This document shows positions 35,249 to 43,354 of a DNA stretch of 64,000 nucleotides, piece after piece. Location: NCBI GenBank assembly GCA_018266395.1, contig JAFEAM010000008.1, forward strand, positions 128,461 through 192,460, given 5' to 3'. Origin of the DNA: Bacteroidota bacterium. GTDB taxonomy: Bacteria; Bacteroidota; Bacteroidia; Cytophagales; Cyclobacteriaceae. The notes beneath the pieces are model-generated. The model was not told where the DNA came from. It did no database searches and saw only the letters and a list, made by a program, of their open reading frames with translations. The position numbers were made by a program, and so were the translations under genes. Every line of letters starts with the position of its first letter. The first letter of the stretch is position 1.

Positions 35249-35953
35249 CTAGAATTCATTGTGAATCACACCTTTCTTATGTGAGCCTGAATAACTTACC
35301 TCAATGTCATTGCCCCATTTGGTAAGGTGTGTGCCCAGTAATTTGAATTTGGCATCCAGTTCCTCCTTCGTTACGGGCTCACTCTTTTCCAGCCGCTTGG
35401 CCATGGCTTCAATTTCACCGAGAAGGGCATTTTCTTCTGCATCAAATTCGTAGTGGTGGTAGTTTACCATACTCCGGATGGAGGCAACAGCCTTCATCAA
35501 CTCCTTCCCTGCGTCTGGGCCTTTGACATTGAATGAAATGCTTTCTGTCACATTCATATGCACACCGGCGAGGGCATTGCCTGCCCGTGCAAAGAAGTAA
35601 TTGAGTTCATCAAGACCGTCCACTTTGTCAGATTTGACATTATTCTGCAGTTCACGCAATTCAGAAATGGAGTTGTCCAGGTTCTGCTGGAATTTATCGC
35701 TCGACAATCCCTTGATGCTGATCATATAGTCGCAAGCCTGGCCAATAGCCTGAGCCGTTTCTGCATAATTGTTTTCTGTGAAGGCTTTGATGGCTCCCTG
35801 AAAATAGACGTCCGGCTCAATGGCCGTTGTTGATACGGTCACCTGACCCAGCGATGGTGTATCCTGGGTTGCCTTTTTGGAGGTGCAGCCGGTGAGAAGA
35901 GCCAACAGGCTTGCGACAGCCAAAGCGGCTTTCAGAAAATTGAAGGTTTTCAT
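35249..35953 (-). CDS. Lipoprotein of unknown function, stress island
   Basis: A 234-residue lipoprotein (signal MKTFNFLKAALAVASLLALLTGC). The mature part is helical, without a motif I recognise. It starts VYFQGAIKAFTENNYAETAQAIGQA, resembling one TPR-like helix pair, and has a His/Tyr-containing stretch MVNYHHYEFDAEE. Its promoter is one of the clearest of the tandem-box type, so it should follow the same signal as the stress genes. Role unknown. Confidence 0.65.
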   Translation of the reverse strand: MKTFNFLKAALAVASLLALLTGCTSKKATQDTPSLGQVTVSTTAIEPDVYFQGAIKAFTENNYAETAQAIGQACDYMISIKGLSSDKFQQNLDNSISELRELQNNVKSDKVDGLDELNYFFARAGNALAGVHMNVTESISFNVKGPDAGKELMKAVASIRSMVNYHHYEFDAEENALLGEIEAMAKRLEKSEPVTKEELDAKFKLLGTHLTKWGNDIEVSYSGSHKKGVIHNEF

Positions 35954-35977
35954 GACAATGATGATTTGCTGTGATTC

Positions 35978-36042
35978 AAAGTTAGAATCAAAAGAATGGC
36001 GTCTACATGATGGGCATCATGCGGAGGAAACGATGTTAGTCA
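35978..36042 (-). promoter_or_regulatory. Tandem-box promoter of the lipoprotein gene
   Basis: The -7 element TAACTTTG (minus strand, 35978-35985) fits TAnnTTTG exactly. Box TGAtgggcaTCA (36008-36019) is perfect and CGAtgttagTCA (36031-36042) has one mismatch; they are 23 bp apart. The proximal centre is 35.5 bp from the -7 end. Confidence 0.8.
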
Positions 36043-36059
36043 GAAGTCAGTTGGTCGTT

Positions 36060-36506
36060 TCAGTTGGCATGAGTAGGGATGATCACCAGCGGAACGTCTG
36101 CATGGTCAATCAACTCCTGAAGGTTGTCTTTGCTCCCGAGGGCCATTTTCTTGCTCAGTACGACCATGGAGAGATTCCCTTTTCTTACGTGCTCCTGCAC
36201 CCGGTCATTCATGAAGCCAACTTCTGACCTGAAATCGTAGGTTACGTGTGCGTCTTCGAGAAGGCCCTTGGCAATCTTTTCGAAATTTTTTGCGGCATCC
36301 TGATCGATGTTCTTCTTCATCTGTACCAGATCTTCCTTCCGATTGAGCACATTGAGACGGTAAGGATAGATAATAGTTACATGAAGGTGCTGCTGGTGCG
36401 CCAATTGTGCTGCCCATCGGAGCGCATCCAGACTAGGTTCTGAAAAATCAATGGGGCAAAGAATCGTATTGCCAGGTAGGTGGAGAGTATCCTCAGTTCC
36501 TTTCAT
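36060..36506 (-). CDS. Single-domain universal stress protein
   Basis: A 148-residue UspA-like protein (NTILCPIDFSEPSLDALRWA at the N-terminus, VPLVIIPTHAN at the end). The usual ATP-binding Gly pattern is not intact (MVVLSKKMALGSKDNLQE), so it may belong to the non-ATP-binding group. ATG 36506 is chosen over TTG 36533, which is upstream of the -7 element. With the predicted start of transcription near 36506, the mRNA could be almost leaderless. It is divergent from the histidine kinase gene. Confidence 0.88.
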   Translation of the reverse strand: MKGTEDTLHLPGNTILCPIDFSEPSLDALRWAAQLAHQQHLHVTIIYPYRLNVLNRKEDLVQMKKNIDQDAAKNFEKIAKGLLEDAHVTYDFRSEVGFMNDRVQEHVRKGNLSMVVLSKKMALGSKDNLQELIDHADVPLVIIPTHAN

Positions 36507-36511
36507 TTTCA

Positions 36512-36577
36512 CAAACGTAAAAGATGCTTCCAAGCCTGTTTAGCGGCTTTTGTCATGCAAAAGACTGATTTTTGTCA
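36512..36577 (-). promoter_or_regulatory. Tandem-box promoter between usp and histidine kinase
   Basis: The -7 element TACGTTTG (minus strand, 36512-36519) is exact. Box CGGcttttgTCA (36544-36555) keeps one perfect half and TGAtttttgTCA (36566-36577) is perfect; spacing is 22 bp. The same region may drive the kinase-regulator operon to the right. Confidence 0.8.
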
Positions 36578-36609
36578 TATTTTGTAGGTCGATTGAATAG
36601 TGCTGCATC

Positions 36610-37887
36610 ATGAGTAATTCCTTTGAACTCTCGGTGGTTTCTAGTGAAGCCTTCAGGGAGATCTTCCAAAGCATGACGGAAGGCATTATTGTGGTGGGGC
36701 GGGCTGGAGAAATCATTGTGGCTAATCCCGTGGCAGAAGAGATGTTCGGGTATGGGAAGAACGAATTGATGAGGCGCAGACTGGAAGATCTTCTTCCATC
36801 GCGATTTCGGACGCACCACGTTCAACTGAGAACTGAATTTCATGAAAAACCTCTGCCGCGGCGAATGGGGTATGGCAGGGATTTGTGGGCCCAAAAGAAG
36901 AACGGTGTTGAGTTTCCCGTTGAAATAAGTCTAAGCTACTCTAACTCCGGTGGTCGACCTATCGCAATTGCCTTCATCAGTGACATCAGTCAGAGGAAGA
37001 AATCCGAAATGGCCCTCAGACAGAGTGAGGAACAGTTGATACTGTATGCCACCGAATTGGAGAAAAGGGTCATGGCCAGAACAGAAGCCCTCGACTCCGT
37101 AATTTCTAAGCTGGAAAAAGAGGTTACAGAAAGGAAAAAGGCAGAAGAGGAGGTGACGAAGGCGCTTGAAAAGGAACGAGAGTTGAATGAGCTCAAGTCT
37201 AAATTTGTCTCCATAGCCTCTCACGAGTTCAGGACGCCTTTGAGCACGATACTCAGTTCAATTGCCCTGGTCGATCAATATCGGGGAAGAAAGGAATTTG
37301 AGAAGATGGATAAGCATATTCAGCGGGTTCGGAATTCTGTTTTCCAGCTTACCGGCATCCTGAATGATTTCTTGTCCCTGAGCCGTCTTGAGGAGGGTAA
37401 AGTTGAACTGAATCCCCAGGTATTTGAAATGAGTCTTTTGTTGTCCGATGTTACGGAAGAAATGAAGGCCCTTTTAAGGCCGGGACAACATATTGAAATG
37501 GAATGCCCCCAGGAAGGAATGGAGATTAAGGTAGATTCAAGGATTCTCAGAAATATTCTCTTTAACCTTCTTTCCAATGCCAGCAAGTATTCCGGAGAAG
37601 GCAAGGGGATCTGGCTGACCTGCATTTCCAACGGCAAAGGGTTTGAAATATCGGTCAGGGACGAAGGTATAGGTATTCCGGAGGACGACCAGAAACACCT
37701 GTTCGAACGCTTTTTTAGAGCCACTAACGCCAACACCATTCAGGGTACTGGCTTGGGTCTCAGTATTGTACGACGTTATGTTGAATTATTGGGAGGAAAT
37801 ATCAAATTTGAAAGTACTTACGGTAAGGGTAGTATCTTTGTCGTTCTAATACCCAATCAATACAATGAAGAGAATTCTGCTGATTGA
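36610..37887 (+). CDS. Soluble PAS histidine kinase
   Basis: A 425-residue cytoplasmic kinase without membrane helices. It has one PAS domain (about 10-130, with ILVVG-like GIIVVGRAGEIIVANPVAEE), a coiled coil (about 140-190), HisKA with His205 in ASHEFRTPLSTIL, and an ATPase domain (NLLSNASKYS, DEGIGIP, GTGLGLSI). No cofactor-binding residue is obvious in the PAS domain, so the signal is open. It overlaps the next gene, a REC-Crp/Fnr protein, by 23 bp, so these two form a dedicated two-component pair. Confidence 0.94.
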   Translation: MSNSFELSVVSSEAFREIFQSMTEGIIVVGRAGEIIVANPVAEEMFGYGKNELMRRRLEDLLPSRFRTHHVQLRTEFHEKPLPRRMGYGRDLWAQKKNGVEFPVEISLSYSNSGGRPIAIAFISDISQRKKSEMALRQSEEQLILYATELEKRVMARTEALDSVISKLEKEVTERKKAEEEVTKALEKERELNELKSKFVSIASHEFRTPLSTILSSIALVDQYRGRKEFEKMDKHIQRVRNSVFQLTGILNDFLSLSRLEEGKVELNPQVFEMSLLLSDVTEEMKALLRPGQHIEMECPQEGMEIKVDSRILRNILFNLLSNASKYSGEGKGIWLTCISNGKGFEISVRDEGIGIPEDDQKHLFERFFRATNANTIQGTGLGLSIVRRYVELLGGNIKFESTYGKGSIFVVLIPNQYNEENSAD

Positions 37888-38926
37888 AGACAACGCTGAA
37901 ATACGCGAAAACACCAGCGAAATCCTTGGCCTCGCCAACTACGAAGTGCTTACCGCTGAAAATGGAAAGATCGGAGTGGAACTGGCTCAACAGGAATCGC
38001 CGGACCTGATCATCTGCGATATCATGATGCCGGAACTTGATGGTTACGGAGTCCTTCACATTTTGGGTAAGAATGCTGAAACAGCCAAAATCCCATTCAT
38101 CTTCCTGACAGCAAAGACAGAAAAATCCGACATCAGAAAAGGTATGGAACTGGGTGCGGATGATTATCTCACCAAGCCGTTTGATGATACCGAGTTGCTC
38201 AACGCTATAGAGACGCGCCTTAGAAAGCATGCCATGCGCAGCAATGAATATCAGACCACTCCTGAAGGTCTCGATATTTTCATCAGGGATGCGCAAAAAG
38301 TGCTGAACCTGAAGGACCTTTGCAAGGACAAGAAGGTCAAGCAAATTAAGAAGAAGGGTGAAATTTTTTCGGCAGGGGACATGCCCCAGTTCATCTATTT
38401 TGTAAAGACCGGCAATATCAAGACCTACAAGTCTCACCCTGAAGGAAAAGAACTGATAACCAATATTTACCAGGAGAATGATTTCTTCGGGTTCGAGCCC
38501 ATCCTGGAAAATGTGACTTACGAAGAGTCTGCCATGGCCTTACAGGATTCTGAGGTGGTCATGATTCCCAAGAATGACTTTCTTACCCTGCTCTACAGTC
38601 ACCCTGATGTGTCAGCCGGATTTATTACACTGCTGTGCAAGAAAGTGGCCGATCGGGAGAAGCAATTGTTGAATCTAGCCTATAGTTCGGTTCGTCAGCG
38701 AACCGCAGAAGCTCTGCTGAAAGTCAATCAGCTGAAGGATGAAAGGGATAAGATCAACATTTCACGTGATGACCTTGCCAAAATCGTCGGGACCGCCTCT
38801 GAATCGGTGATTCGCGTCTTGTCCGATTTTCGGGACGAAGGCCTCATCGAAATAGAGAGCGGCAAAATCAAGGTGATACAGCCAGCCAGACTTGAGAAAG
38901 TAGTCCGCTGGAATGTAGCCCGCTGA
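37865..38926 (+). CDS. Response regulator fused to Crp/Fnr regulator (second copy)
   Basis: A 353-residue paralogue of 34108-35190 with the same order: receiver domain (Asp52 in CDIMMPELDG), cNMP-binding-like domain with KGEIFSAGDMPQFIYFVKTG, and Crp-type helix-turn-helix. The recognition helix GTASESVIRVLSDF keeps Glu313 and Arg317 but differs at the positions between (V-I instead of L-N), so specificity could differ slightly. Translation is coupled to the histidine kinase upstream. A prime candidate for controlling the TGA-N6-TCA promoters of the island. Confidence 0.93.
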   Translation: MKRILLIEDNAEIRENTSEILGLANYEVLTAENGKIGVELAQQESPDLIICDIMMPELDGYGVLHILGKNAETAKIPFIFLTAKTEKSDIRKGMELGADDYLTKPFDDTELLNAIETRLRKHAMRSNEYQTTPEGLDIFIRDAQKVLNLKDLCKDKKVKQIKKKGEIFSAGDMPQFIYFVKTGNIKTYKSHPEGKELITNIYQENDFFGFEPILENVTYEESAMALQDSEVVMIPKNDFLTLLYSHPDVSAGFITLLCKKVADREKQLLNLAYSSVRQRTAEALLKVNQLKDERDKINISRDDLAKIVGTASESVIRVLSDFRDEGLIEIESGKIKVIQPARLEKVVRWNVAR

Positions 38927-38937
38927 CGAAAATCAAC

Positions 38938-39432
38938 TCAATTGGAATCTCCGCCTTCCGTCAATTCGACGTTGTGTTGCTTGCAAGCTTCCCTGACATC
39001 TGATTTCCATTTGTCGATGTTTGTTCTTGCCAGGTCCAGGTCTGCATTAGCCTGCTGAACGATAGCGGCATCCTGTTTTTCGAGTGCGATGATAAGCAGT
39101 TTAAATGCTTCCATTTGCTCGCCTGCCGCCTTCATGTATTCCTGATGCATGCCCATGACTTCAGTTGTGGCGGGCTTGATACTTTCGAGTGCAGAAGAGA
39201 AGGCTTCGTATTTGGGGATGACCGTATCCTTGAGCGTGAAATACATGATCGAGTCACCCTTGTAGTTATCGCCCACCACACCTTCATATGCGTCGATGGC
39301 TTCGCTCTCTAGGTCGCTGACTTTGCCTAATTCCACATTTACGTAGTTAAGAAGATCTTTTTGTATCGGGTCGCCTCCGCATGCTGACAGCAGAAGAGCA
39401 AAACCCATCGCCAGGGTGACTTTGGTTTTCAT
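38938..39432 (-). CDS. Small helical lipoprotein
   Basis: A 164-residue lipoprotein (signal MKTKVTLAMGFALLLSAC). The mature part is predicted to be helical and carries no motif I know. Two helices around AIDAYEGVVGDNY and MGMHQEYMKAAGEQMEAFKL suggest a helical bundle. It converges on the second REC-Crp/Fnr gene with 11 bp between. A single TGA-N6-TCA box lies 66 bp upstream, but the -7 spacing does not fit well. Confidence 0.62.
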   Translation of the reverse strand: MKTKVTLAMGFALLLSACGGDPIQKDLLNYVNVELGKVSDLESEAIDAYEGVVGDNYKGDSIMYFTLKDTVIPKYEAFSSALESIKPATTEVMGMHQEYMKAAGEQMEAFKLLIIALEKQDAAIVQQANADLDLARTNIDKWKSDVREACKQHNVELTEGGDSN

Positions 39433-39497
39433 TTTGATTTCATGGTTAGTAATGCAAGTTCAGGGAAATTACCAATAATGCAAACTTTGAATGGTCA

Positions 39498-39509
39498 TGA
39501 CACAGGTCA
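39498..39509 (-). promoter_or_regulatory. Isolated Crp/Fnr-type box, doubtful
   Basis: TGAcacaggTCA is a perfect box upstream of the helical lipoprotein gene, but no -7 element lies at the distance seen elsewhere and there is no good partner box. It may be chance. Confidence 0.3.
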
Positions 39510-39582
39510 GGAGGATTGACTGCGTACACAGAAATCACCCTCCAGGGGAAATAGCAAATTGAATGAAGAACGCGGTCGACGT

Positions 39583-40263
39583 TCAGGGAATGCAGATCTC
39601 TTCCTGTGAGGCAGCAGTGCTGTGCGTATGGGTATGACCCATCAAACTTCTTGAGATCAGCATAATCCCAAGGCTGATCAGCACCAGGGTCGTTATTCCG
39701 CGAAAGCTTATCCGGAACGTGGACATGAGCTTCTGCAGCAGGCCAGTGAAGCCCAACATGACCGGAACAGTACCCAGTCCAAACATCATCATATAGCCGA
39801 ATCCAGTAGGCGGGTCTGGCAGGATAATGCAGTAACTCAATGCGATGTAGGTAAGCCCGCAGGGAAGAAGGCCATTCAGCATGCCCATCAAGAGCATAGA
39901 GGCCCGGCTTTTATTCGCCAGCATAGAACTGAACATGGATCTGATCCAGGCAGTAACCCTGTATATGCCGAAAGAAAAGAAAGGTAAATGGATCTTGCTT
40001 ACGCCAATAATAGCAAGCAGGATCAGCACCATGCCAAGTGAAATGGAAAACGTTTCCTGGTATCCTGACAGCCTGAAGAACGAACCAAACACGCTGACGA
40101 AAGCCCCCATCAATCCATAGATGAATATCCTCCCTGCGTTGTAAAGCACCTTGTTCAGCAGGAGGGGCCTCCTATAGGTGGTAACGGCCAGCGCGAGCGG
40201 ACTGCACATCCCCAGGCAGTGTAGGCTGCCGGCAAATCCCATCACAAGCGCTGTGTACCACAT
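39583..40263 (-). CDS. Sulfite exporter TauE/SafE-type membrane protein of the cbb3 cluster
   Basis: A 226-residue membrane protein with about six helices. The N-terminus GFAGSLHCLGMCSPLALAV is the heavy-metal/SafE signature with a Cys near a His. Members beside cco genes are thought to help copper or oxidase assembly rather than export sulfite. It starts one base after the ccoH stop (TAACATG), so it is the last gene of the ccoNO-Q-P-G-H operon. A His-rich C-terminal tail (GHTHTHSTAASQEE) could bind metal. Confidence 0.85.
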   Translation of the reverse strand: MWYTALVMGFAGSLHCLGMCSPLALAVTTYRRPLLLNKVLYNAGRIFIYGLMGAFVSVFGSFFRLSGYQETFSISLGMVLILLAIIGVSKIHLPFFSFGIYRVTAWIRSMFSSMLANKSRASMLLMGMLNGLLPCGLTYIALSYCIILPDPPTGFGYMMMFGLGTVPVMLGFTGLLQKLMSTFRISFRGITTLVLISLGIMLISRSLMGHTHTHSTAASQEEICIP

Positions 40264-40264
40264 G

Positions 40265-40693
40265 TTATAGATAGATATTATTCTCTGTGTAGTATTCCTT
40301 TCCCCTGCTTGACCACAGCAGTTTAACCTTATAGAGACCGGCAGGCAGTTGACTTACGTCAAATCGCTGAATGTGATCGCTAACGGTTCGGAGATCAAAG
40401 CGACGGTCCAGTTTTTCATCAGAAGGTCTGAAAAGGGTCAGGCTGCCTTTTTCAAGGTTTGAGAAATCAGAATATGCGACTTCCAGTTGGCCATCCGAAA
40501 TCCGCACACTGGGCCTCTCGGGCAATTGTGCGGCGTTATTCATACGGGCAATCTGTTGCTGAAAAAGAAGTTCCTCCTGGTAATAATTCCTTGATACCAG
40601 GCTGACATCTTCTCTCATGCACACCGCAGTCAAGGTGCCGATGAACAGTGCGAAGAGGATGAAAGAAACGACAATCCATTTTCCCCAATTCAT
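40265..40693 (-). CDS. ccoH: FixH/CcoH-family oxidase assembly protein
   Basis: A 142-residue protein with one N-terminal membrane helix (WIVVSFILFALFIGTLTAVCM) and an extracytoplasmic beta domain ending in GLYKVKLLWSSRGKEYYTE, as in FixH proteins needed for cbb3 oxidase assembly. The segment ISDGQLEVAYSDFSNLEKGSL is typical of Bacteroidota members. It lies between ccoG and the SafE-type gene with gaps of 10 and 1 bp. Confidence 0.85.
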   Translation of the reverse strand: MNWGKWIVVSFILFALFIGTLTAVCMREDVSLVSRNYYQEELLFQQQIARMNNAAQLPERPSVRISDGQLEVAYSDFSNLEKGSLTLFRPSDEKLDRRFDLRTVSDHIQRFDVSQLPAGLYKVKLLWSSRGKEYYTENNIYL

Positions 40694-40703
40694 AATCCGA
40701 TGG

Positions 40704-42137
40704 TTAATGTTTTACTGATGAAGGTACGGGTCCGATAAACTTCACTTTAAGTTTTTCTATTTGTTTCTCTTTGTGGAACACGCTTACCTCCACCACAGTT
40801 TTGGCCTGAAGGATCTTATCCTGAGGTATTTTAATAAAGTACACGGATTTGGCCAGCCCTTCAGCAGGCACAACAATGGGGTTGCCGTCAGCCTTGTAAA
40901 TTGAAGCCCCATTCGGTGAGAGGGCCTTTACCTCAAGTGTCATTTCTTCAAAGGTCTTGTTTACAAACTCAACATTATAAAGGTTTGTAATGGTTCCATC
41001 GTCATTTCGCTGGTACAGCGTGCCTGGAACTTTGAGGATGGTAGTCTCCACATCAGATCGTGTGATGAGGTTGAAGCTGAGAAGGGAGATAAGAACCAGG
41101 AGTACAAACGTATAACCCATTACACGTGTGGTAATGAGCTTCTGAGAGCCACTTTGCACCGAATTAAAGGATGCGTACCGGATCAGTCCGGTTGGCTTGT
41201 GAACGCGGGTCATGATCTCGTCACAGGCATCTATACAGGCAGTACAATTCACACATTCGAGCTGCGTACCGTTCCTGATGTCAATGCCGGTAGGACACAC
41301 GTGCACACACCAGTGACAGTCAATGCAATCGCCGGTCTTTTTTTCCGGCTCAGCAGTTTTGCGCAGTCTTCCTCTGGGTTCGCCGCGAAGCCAATCATAG
41401 GCAACGACAATTGAGTCTTTATTGAGAAGTACACCTTGCAGTCTTCCATACGGACATACCGCGATGCATGCCTGTTCACGCAGGTAAGCAAAAACGAAGT
41501 AGAAAATGCCGGTGAAGGCTACCAGCCCGATAAACCCGGTCATATGCTCGGCCGGTGAATCCTGTACAATGGCAATGGTCTGTTCTATACCTATCAGGTA
41601 AGCCATCACGGTATGTGCAATGAGAACTGATATGATAAGGAAGATCAGTTGCTTGGCTCCTTTCTTGAGGATCTTTTCTGTCGTCCAGGGCTGCTGGGCC
41701 AGTTTGCGCTGGGCATGTGCGTCTCCCTCAATCAGGTATTCGATCTTGCGGAACACCATCTCCATGAACAGCGTTTGAGGACACATCCATCCGCACCATA
41801 TCCGGCCGAACACAACAGTAAAGAGGATGACAAAGACAAAAAGCGTGATCAACGTCAGGGCAAGCAGCACGAAATCCTGTGGCCAGAAGGCCTGGCCCAG
41901 AACGACGAACTTGCGCTCAAATATGTTAACAAGCAAAAGGGGTTGGCCGCCAATCTTGATGAAAGGTCCGGCAAACAGAATGCCCAGGAGGATCAGCGTA
42001 ACGACAATGCGACGCTGATGAAATTTGCCTTTTGGTTTTTTGGGATGAACCCAAATACGTTTGCCCTTAGCGTCAACAGTCGCTATGTGGTTTCTGAACT
42101 CTTCATCATATTGATAAAGATCCTGTGTGGTATCCAT
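40704..42137 (-). CDS. ccoG: CcoG, cbb3 oxidase accessory ferredoxin-like protein
   Basis: A 477-residue membrane protein with about five helices and polyferredoxin motifs: GRIWCGWMCPQTLFMEMVFR, REQACIAVCPYGRLQG, CIDCHWCVHVCPTGI and CVNCTACIDACDEIM, enough Cys for two 4Fe-4S clusters. CcoG reduces copper for insertion into cbb3 oxidase. The C-terminal Ig-like domain (about 370-470) is also typical. Part of the oxidase operon, 28 bp after ccoP. Confidence 0.96.
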   Translation of the reverse strand: MDTTQDLYQYDEEFRNHIATVDAKGKRIWVHPKKPKGKFHQRRIVVTLILLGILFAGPFIKIGGQPLLLVNIFERKFVVLGQAFWPQDFVLLALTLITLFVFVILFTVVFGRIWCGWMCPQTLFMEMVFRKIEYLIEGDAHAQRKLAQQPWTTEKILKKGAKQLIFLIISVLIAHTVMAYLIGIEQTIAIVQDSPAEHMTGFIGLVAFTGIFYFVFAYLREQACIAVCPYGRLQGVLLNKDSIVVAYDWLRGEPRGRLRKTAEPEKKTGDCIDCHWCVHVCPTGIDIRNGTQLECVNCTACIDACDEIMTRVHKPTGLIRYASFNSVQSGSQKLITTRVMGYTFVLLVLISLLSFNLITRSDVETTILKVPGTLYQRNDDGTITNLYNVEFVNKTFEEMTLEVKALSPNGASIYKADGNPIVVPAEGLAKSVYFIKIPQDKILQAKTVVEVSVFHKEKQIEKLKVKFIGPVPSSVKH

Positions 42138-42165
42138 GTGCAGCCTCCTCCCTCATTCAGTCAAT

Positions 42166-43095
42166 TTACTTCATCATCGCCTGCTTGGTAGTGTCTGACG
42201 GTGCCTCCTGCTTATAAAGATCACCCTGAGGTGCCTTTGGATTGGCGGGATTAGTTCCATGCAGACTCATAATGTAAAACGCCACATCCCTTACATCACC
42301 GTCATTCATCACTTTGCCCCAGGCAGGCATTCCTTTTTCCACCACACCATTTTTAATCGTGGTAAAAATGTTTTTGATGCCTCCACCATGAATCCAATAA
42401 TCGTCGGTGAGATTGGGGCCAATAGCGTTGCCTCCACCGTCGGGACGATGGCAGGAAGCACAGTTGTTGCTGGTGAAGACCATCTTCCCTTTTGTGAGAA
42501 TGGCCTCATCCGCAGTATACACCAAAGTTGCCGGGTCCACCGTGGCTGTTGGCTGTGAGGCCCTGTATATTCTTGCCTGCTCGGCAGCGATATTTACTTC
42601 ATTCTGGTATTCGGCACTGGATAAAGGGAGATTATCGGTAACGTGATACACGATCAGGTAGACTACACCCCATACGATGGTTGTATAGAAGAGCCACTTC
42701 CACCACGGTGGCAGGTGGTTGTCAAGTTCGCGGATGCCGTCATAATCATGACCCAAATCGATGTCGACTTCCTTCGATACAGGTGTAAAATCGTTGATTT
42801 GTTGCCAGAAGGCTGCCCACCAGCCGGGTTTGGGGACATACACCTTGCCTGATTTCTCAGCCCTTTCCTTTTCGGTTTGTTCCACAAGGGTGTTCAGAAT
42901 GCGCAGCATGTAGAAGGCAACCAGCATCACCAGTACTATCGTGATGAACACGAGGACGGTCACCGCGTACAAAGGCATTAAGGGGTGGTTAAATGGATCA
43001 TCCATGAACGACTTGGCCGGAGCGGCTGCGTCTGTCTGTGCCCAACCTGCCATGGCGGAAAGCATCAGTGCAAAAAAGAGAACTATTTTTTTCAT
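42166..43095 (-). CDS. ccoP: CcoP, cbb3 oxidase cytochrome c subunit with a single heme motif
   Basis: About 309 residues: a signal-like N-terminus (MKKIVLFFALMLSAMAGWAQ), a membrane helix, a second helix (WLFYTTIVWGVVYLIVYHV), then one cytochrome c domain with CASCH (about residue 220) and GMPAWG as Met ligand. Proteobacterial CcoP has two CxxCH motifs; only one is present here. ATG 43095 gives a clean signal peptide; ATG 43149 overlaps the ccoQ stop (ATGA) and is the alternative start. It delivers electrons to CcoNO. Confidence 0.9.
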   Translation of the reverse strand: MKKIVLFFALMLSAMAGWAQTDAAAPAKSFMDDPFNHPLMPLYAVTVLVFITIVLVMLVAFYMLRILNTLVEQTEKERAEKSGKVYVPKPGWWAAFWQQINDFTPVSKEVDIDLGHDYDGIRELDNHLPPWWKWLFYTTIVWGVVYLIVYHVTDNLPLSSAEYQNEVNIAAEQARIYRASQPTATVDPATLVYTADEAILTKGKMVFTSNNCASCHRPDGGGNAIGPNLTDDYWIHGGGIKNIFTTIKNGVVEKGMPAWGKVMNDGDVRDVAFYIMSLHGTNPANPKAPQGDLYKQEAPSDTTKQAMMK

Positions 43096-43145
43096 ATCCG
43101 GTGACGTTTGGTCTTTGGTGGTGTTGATGGGATTAGGTGCCGTCT

Positions 43146-43340
43146 TCATGCTTCAGGATTGTTTGGCGTGTGATCAGGCGATGCCTCATCGAAAGGCATT
43201 TGTCTCATTCGTTCTATCATGTTCCGGTCTGCGGTGAAAACCCACCACAGCAGAATCAGGAAGAACAGGAAGAAGATAATGAAAGAGATGACCGGCCAAA
43301 TGGCTACGTGGTTGATCCCTTGTAATACGTTGTTGTACAT
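43146..43340 (-). CDS. ccoQ: CcoQ-like small oxidase subunit
   Basis: A 64-residue protein with one membrane helix (VISFIIFFLFFLILLWWVF) followed by a charged tail, in the position where ccoQ sits, between ccoNO and ccoP. CcoQ proteins stabilise cbb3 oxidase. Gap of 14 bp to ccoNO. Identified mostly by position and topology, since the family is weakly conserved. Confidence 0.82.
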   Translation of the reverse strand: MYNNVLQGINHVAIWPVISFIIFFLFFLILLWWVFTADRNMIERMRQMPFDEASPDHTPNNPEA

Positions 43341-43354
43341 GGTTCTTCCGTTTA

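Noticed and set aside
39498..39509. TGAcacaggTCA as a regulon box for the helical lipoprotein
   Set aside because: The box is perfect but has no partner and no -7 element at the right spacing; kept only as a low-confidence feature.
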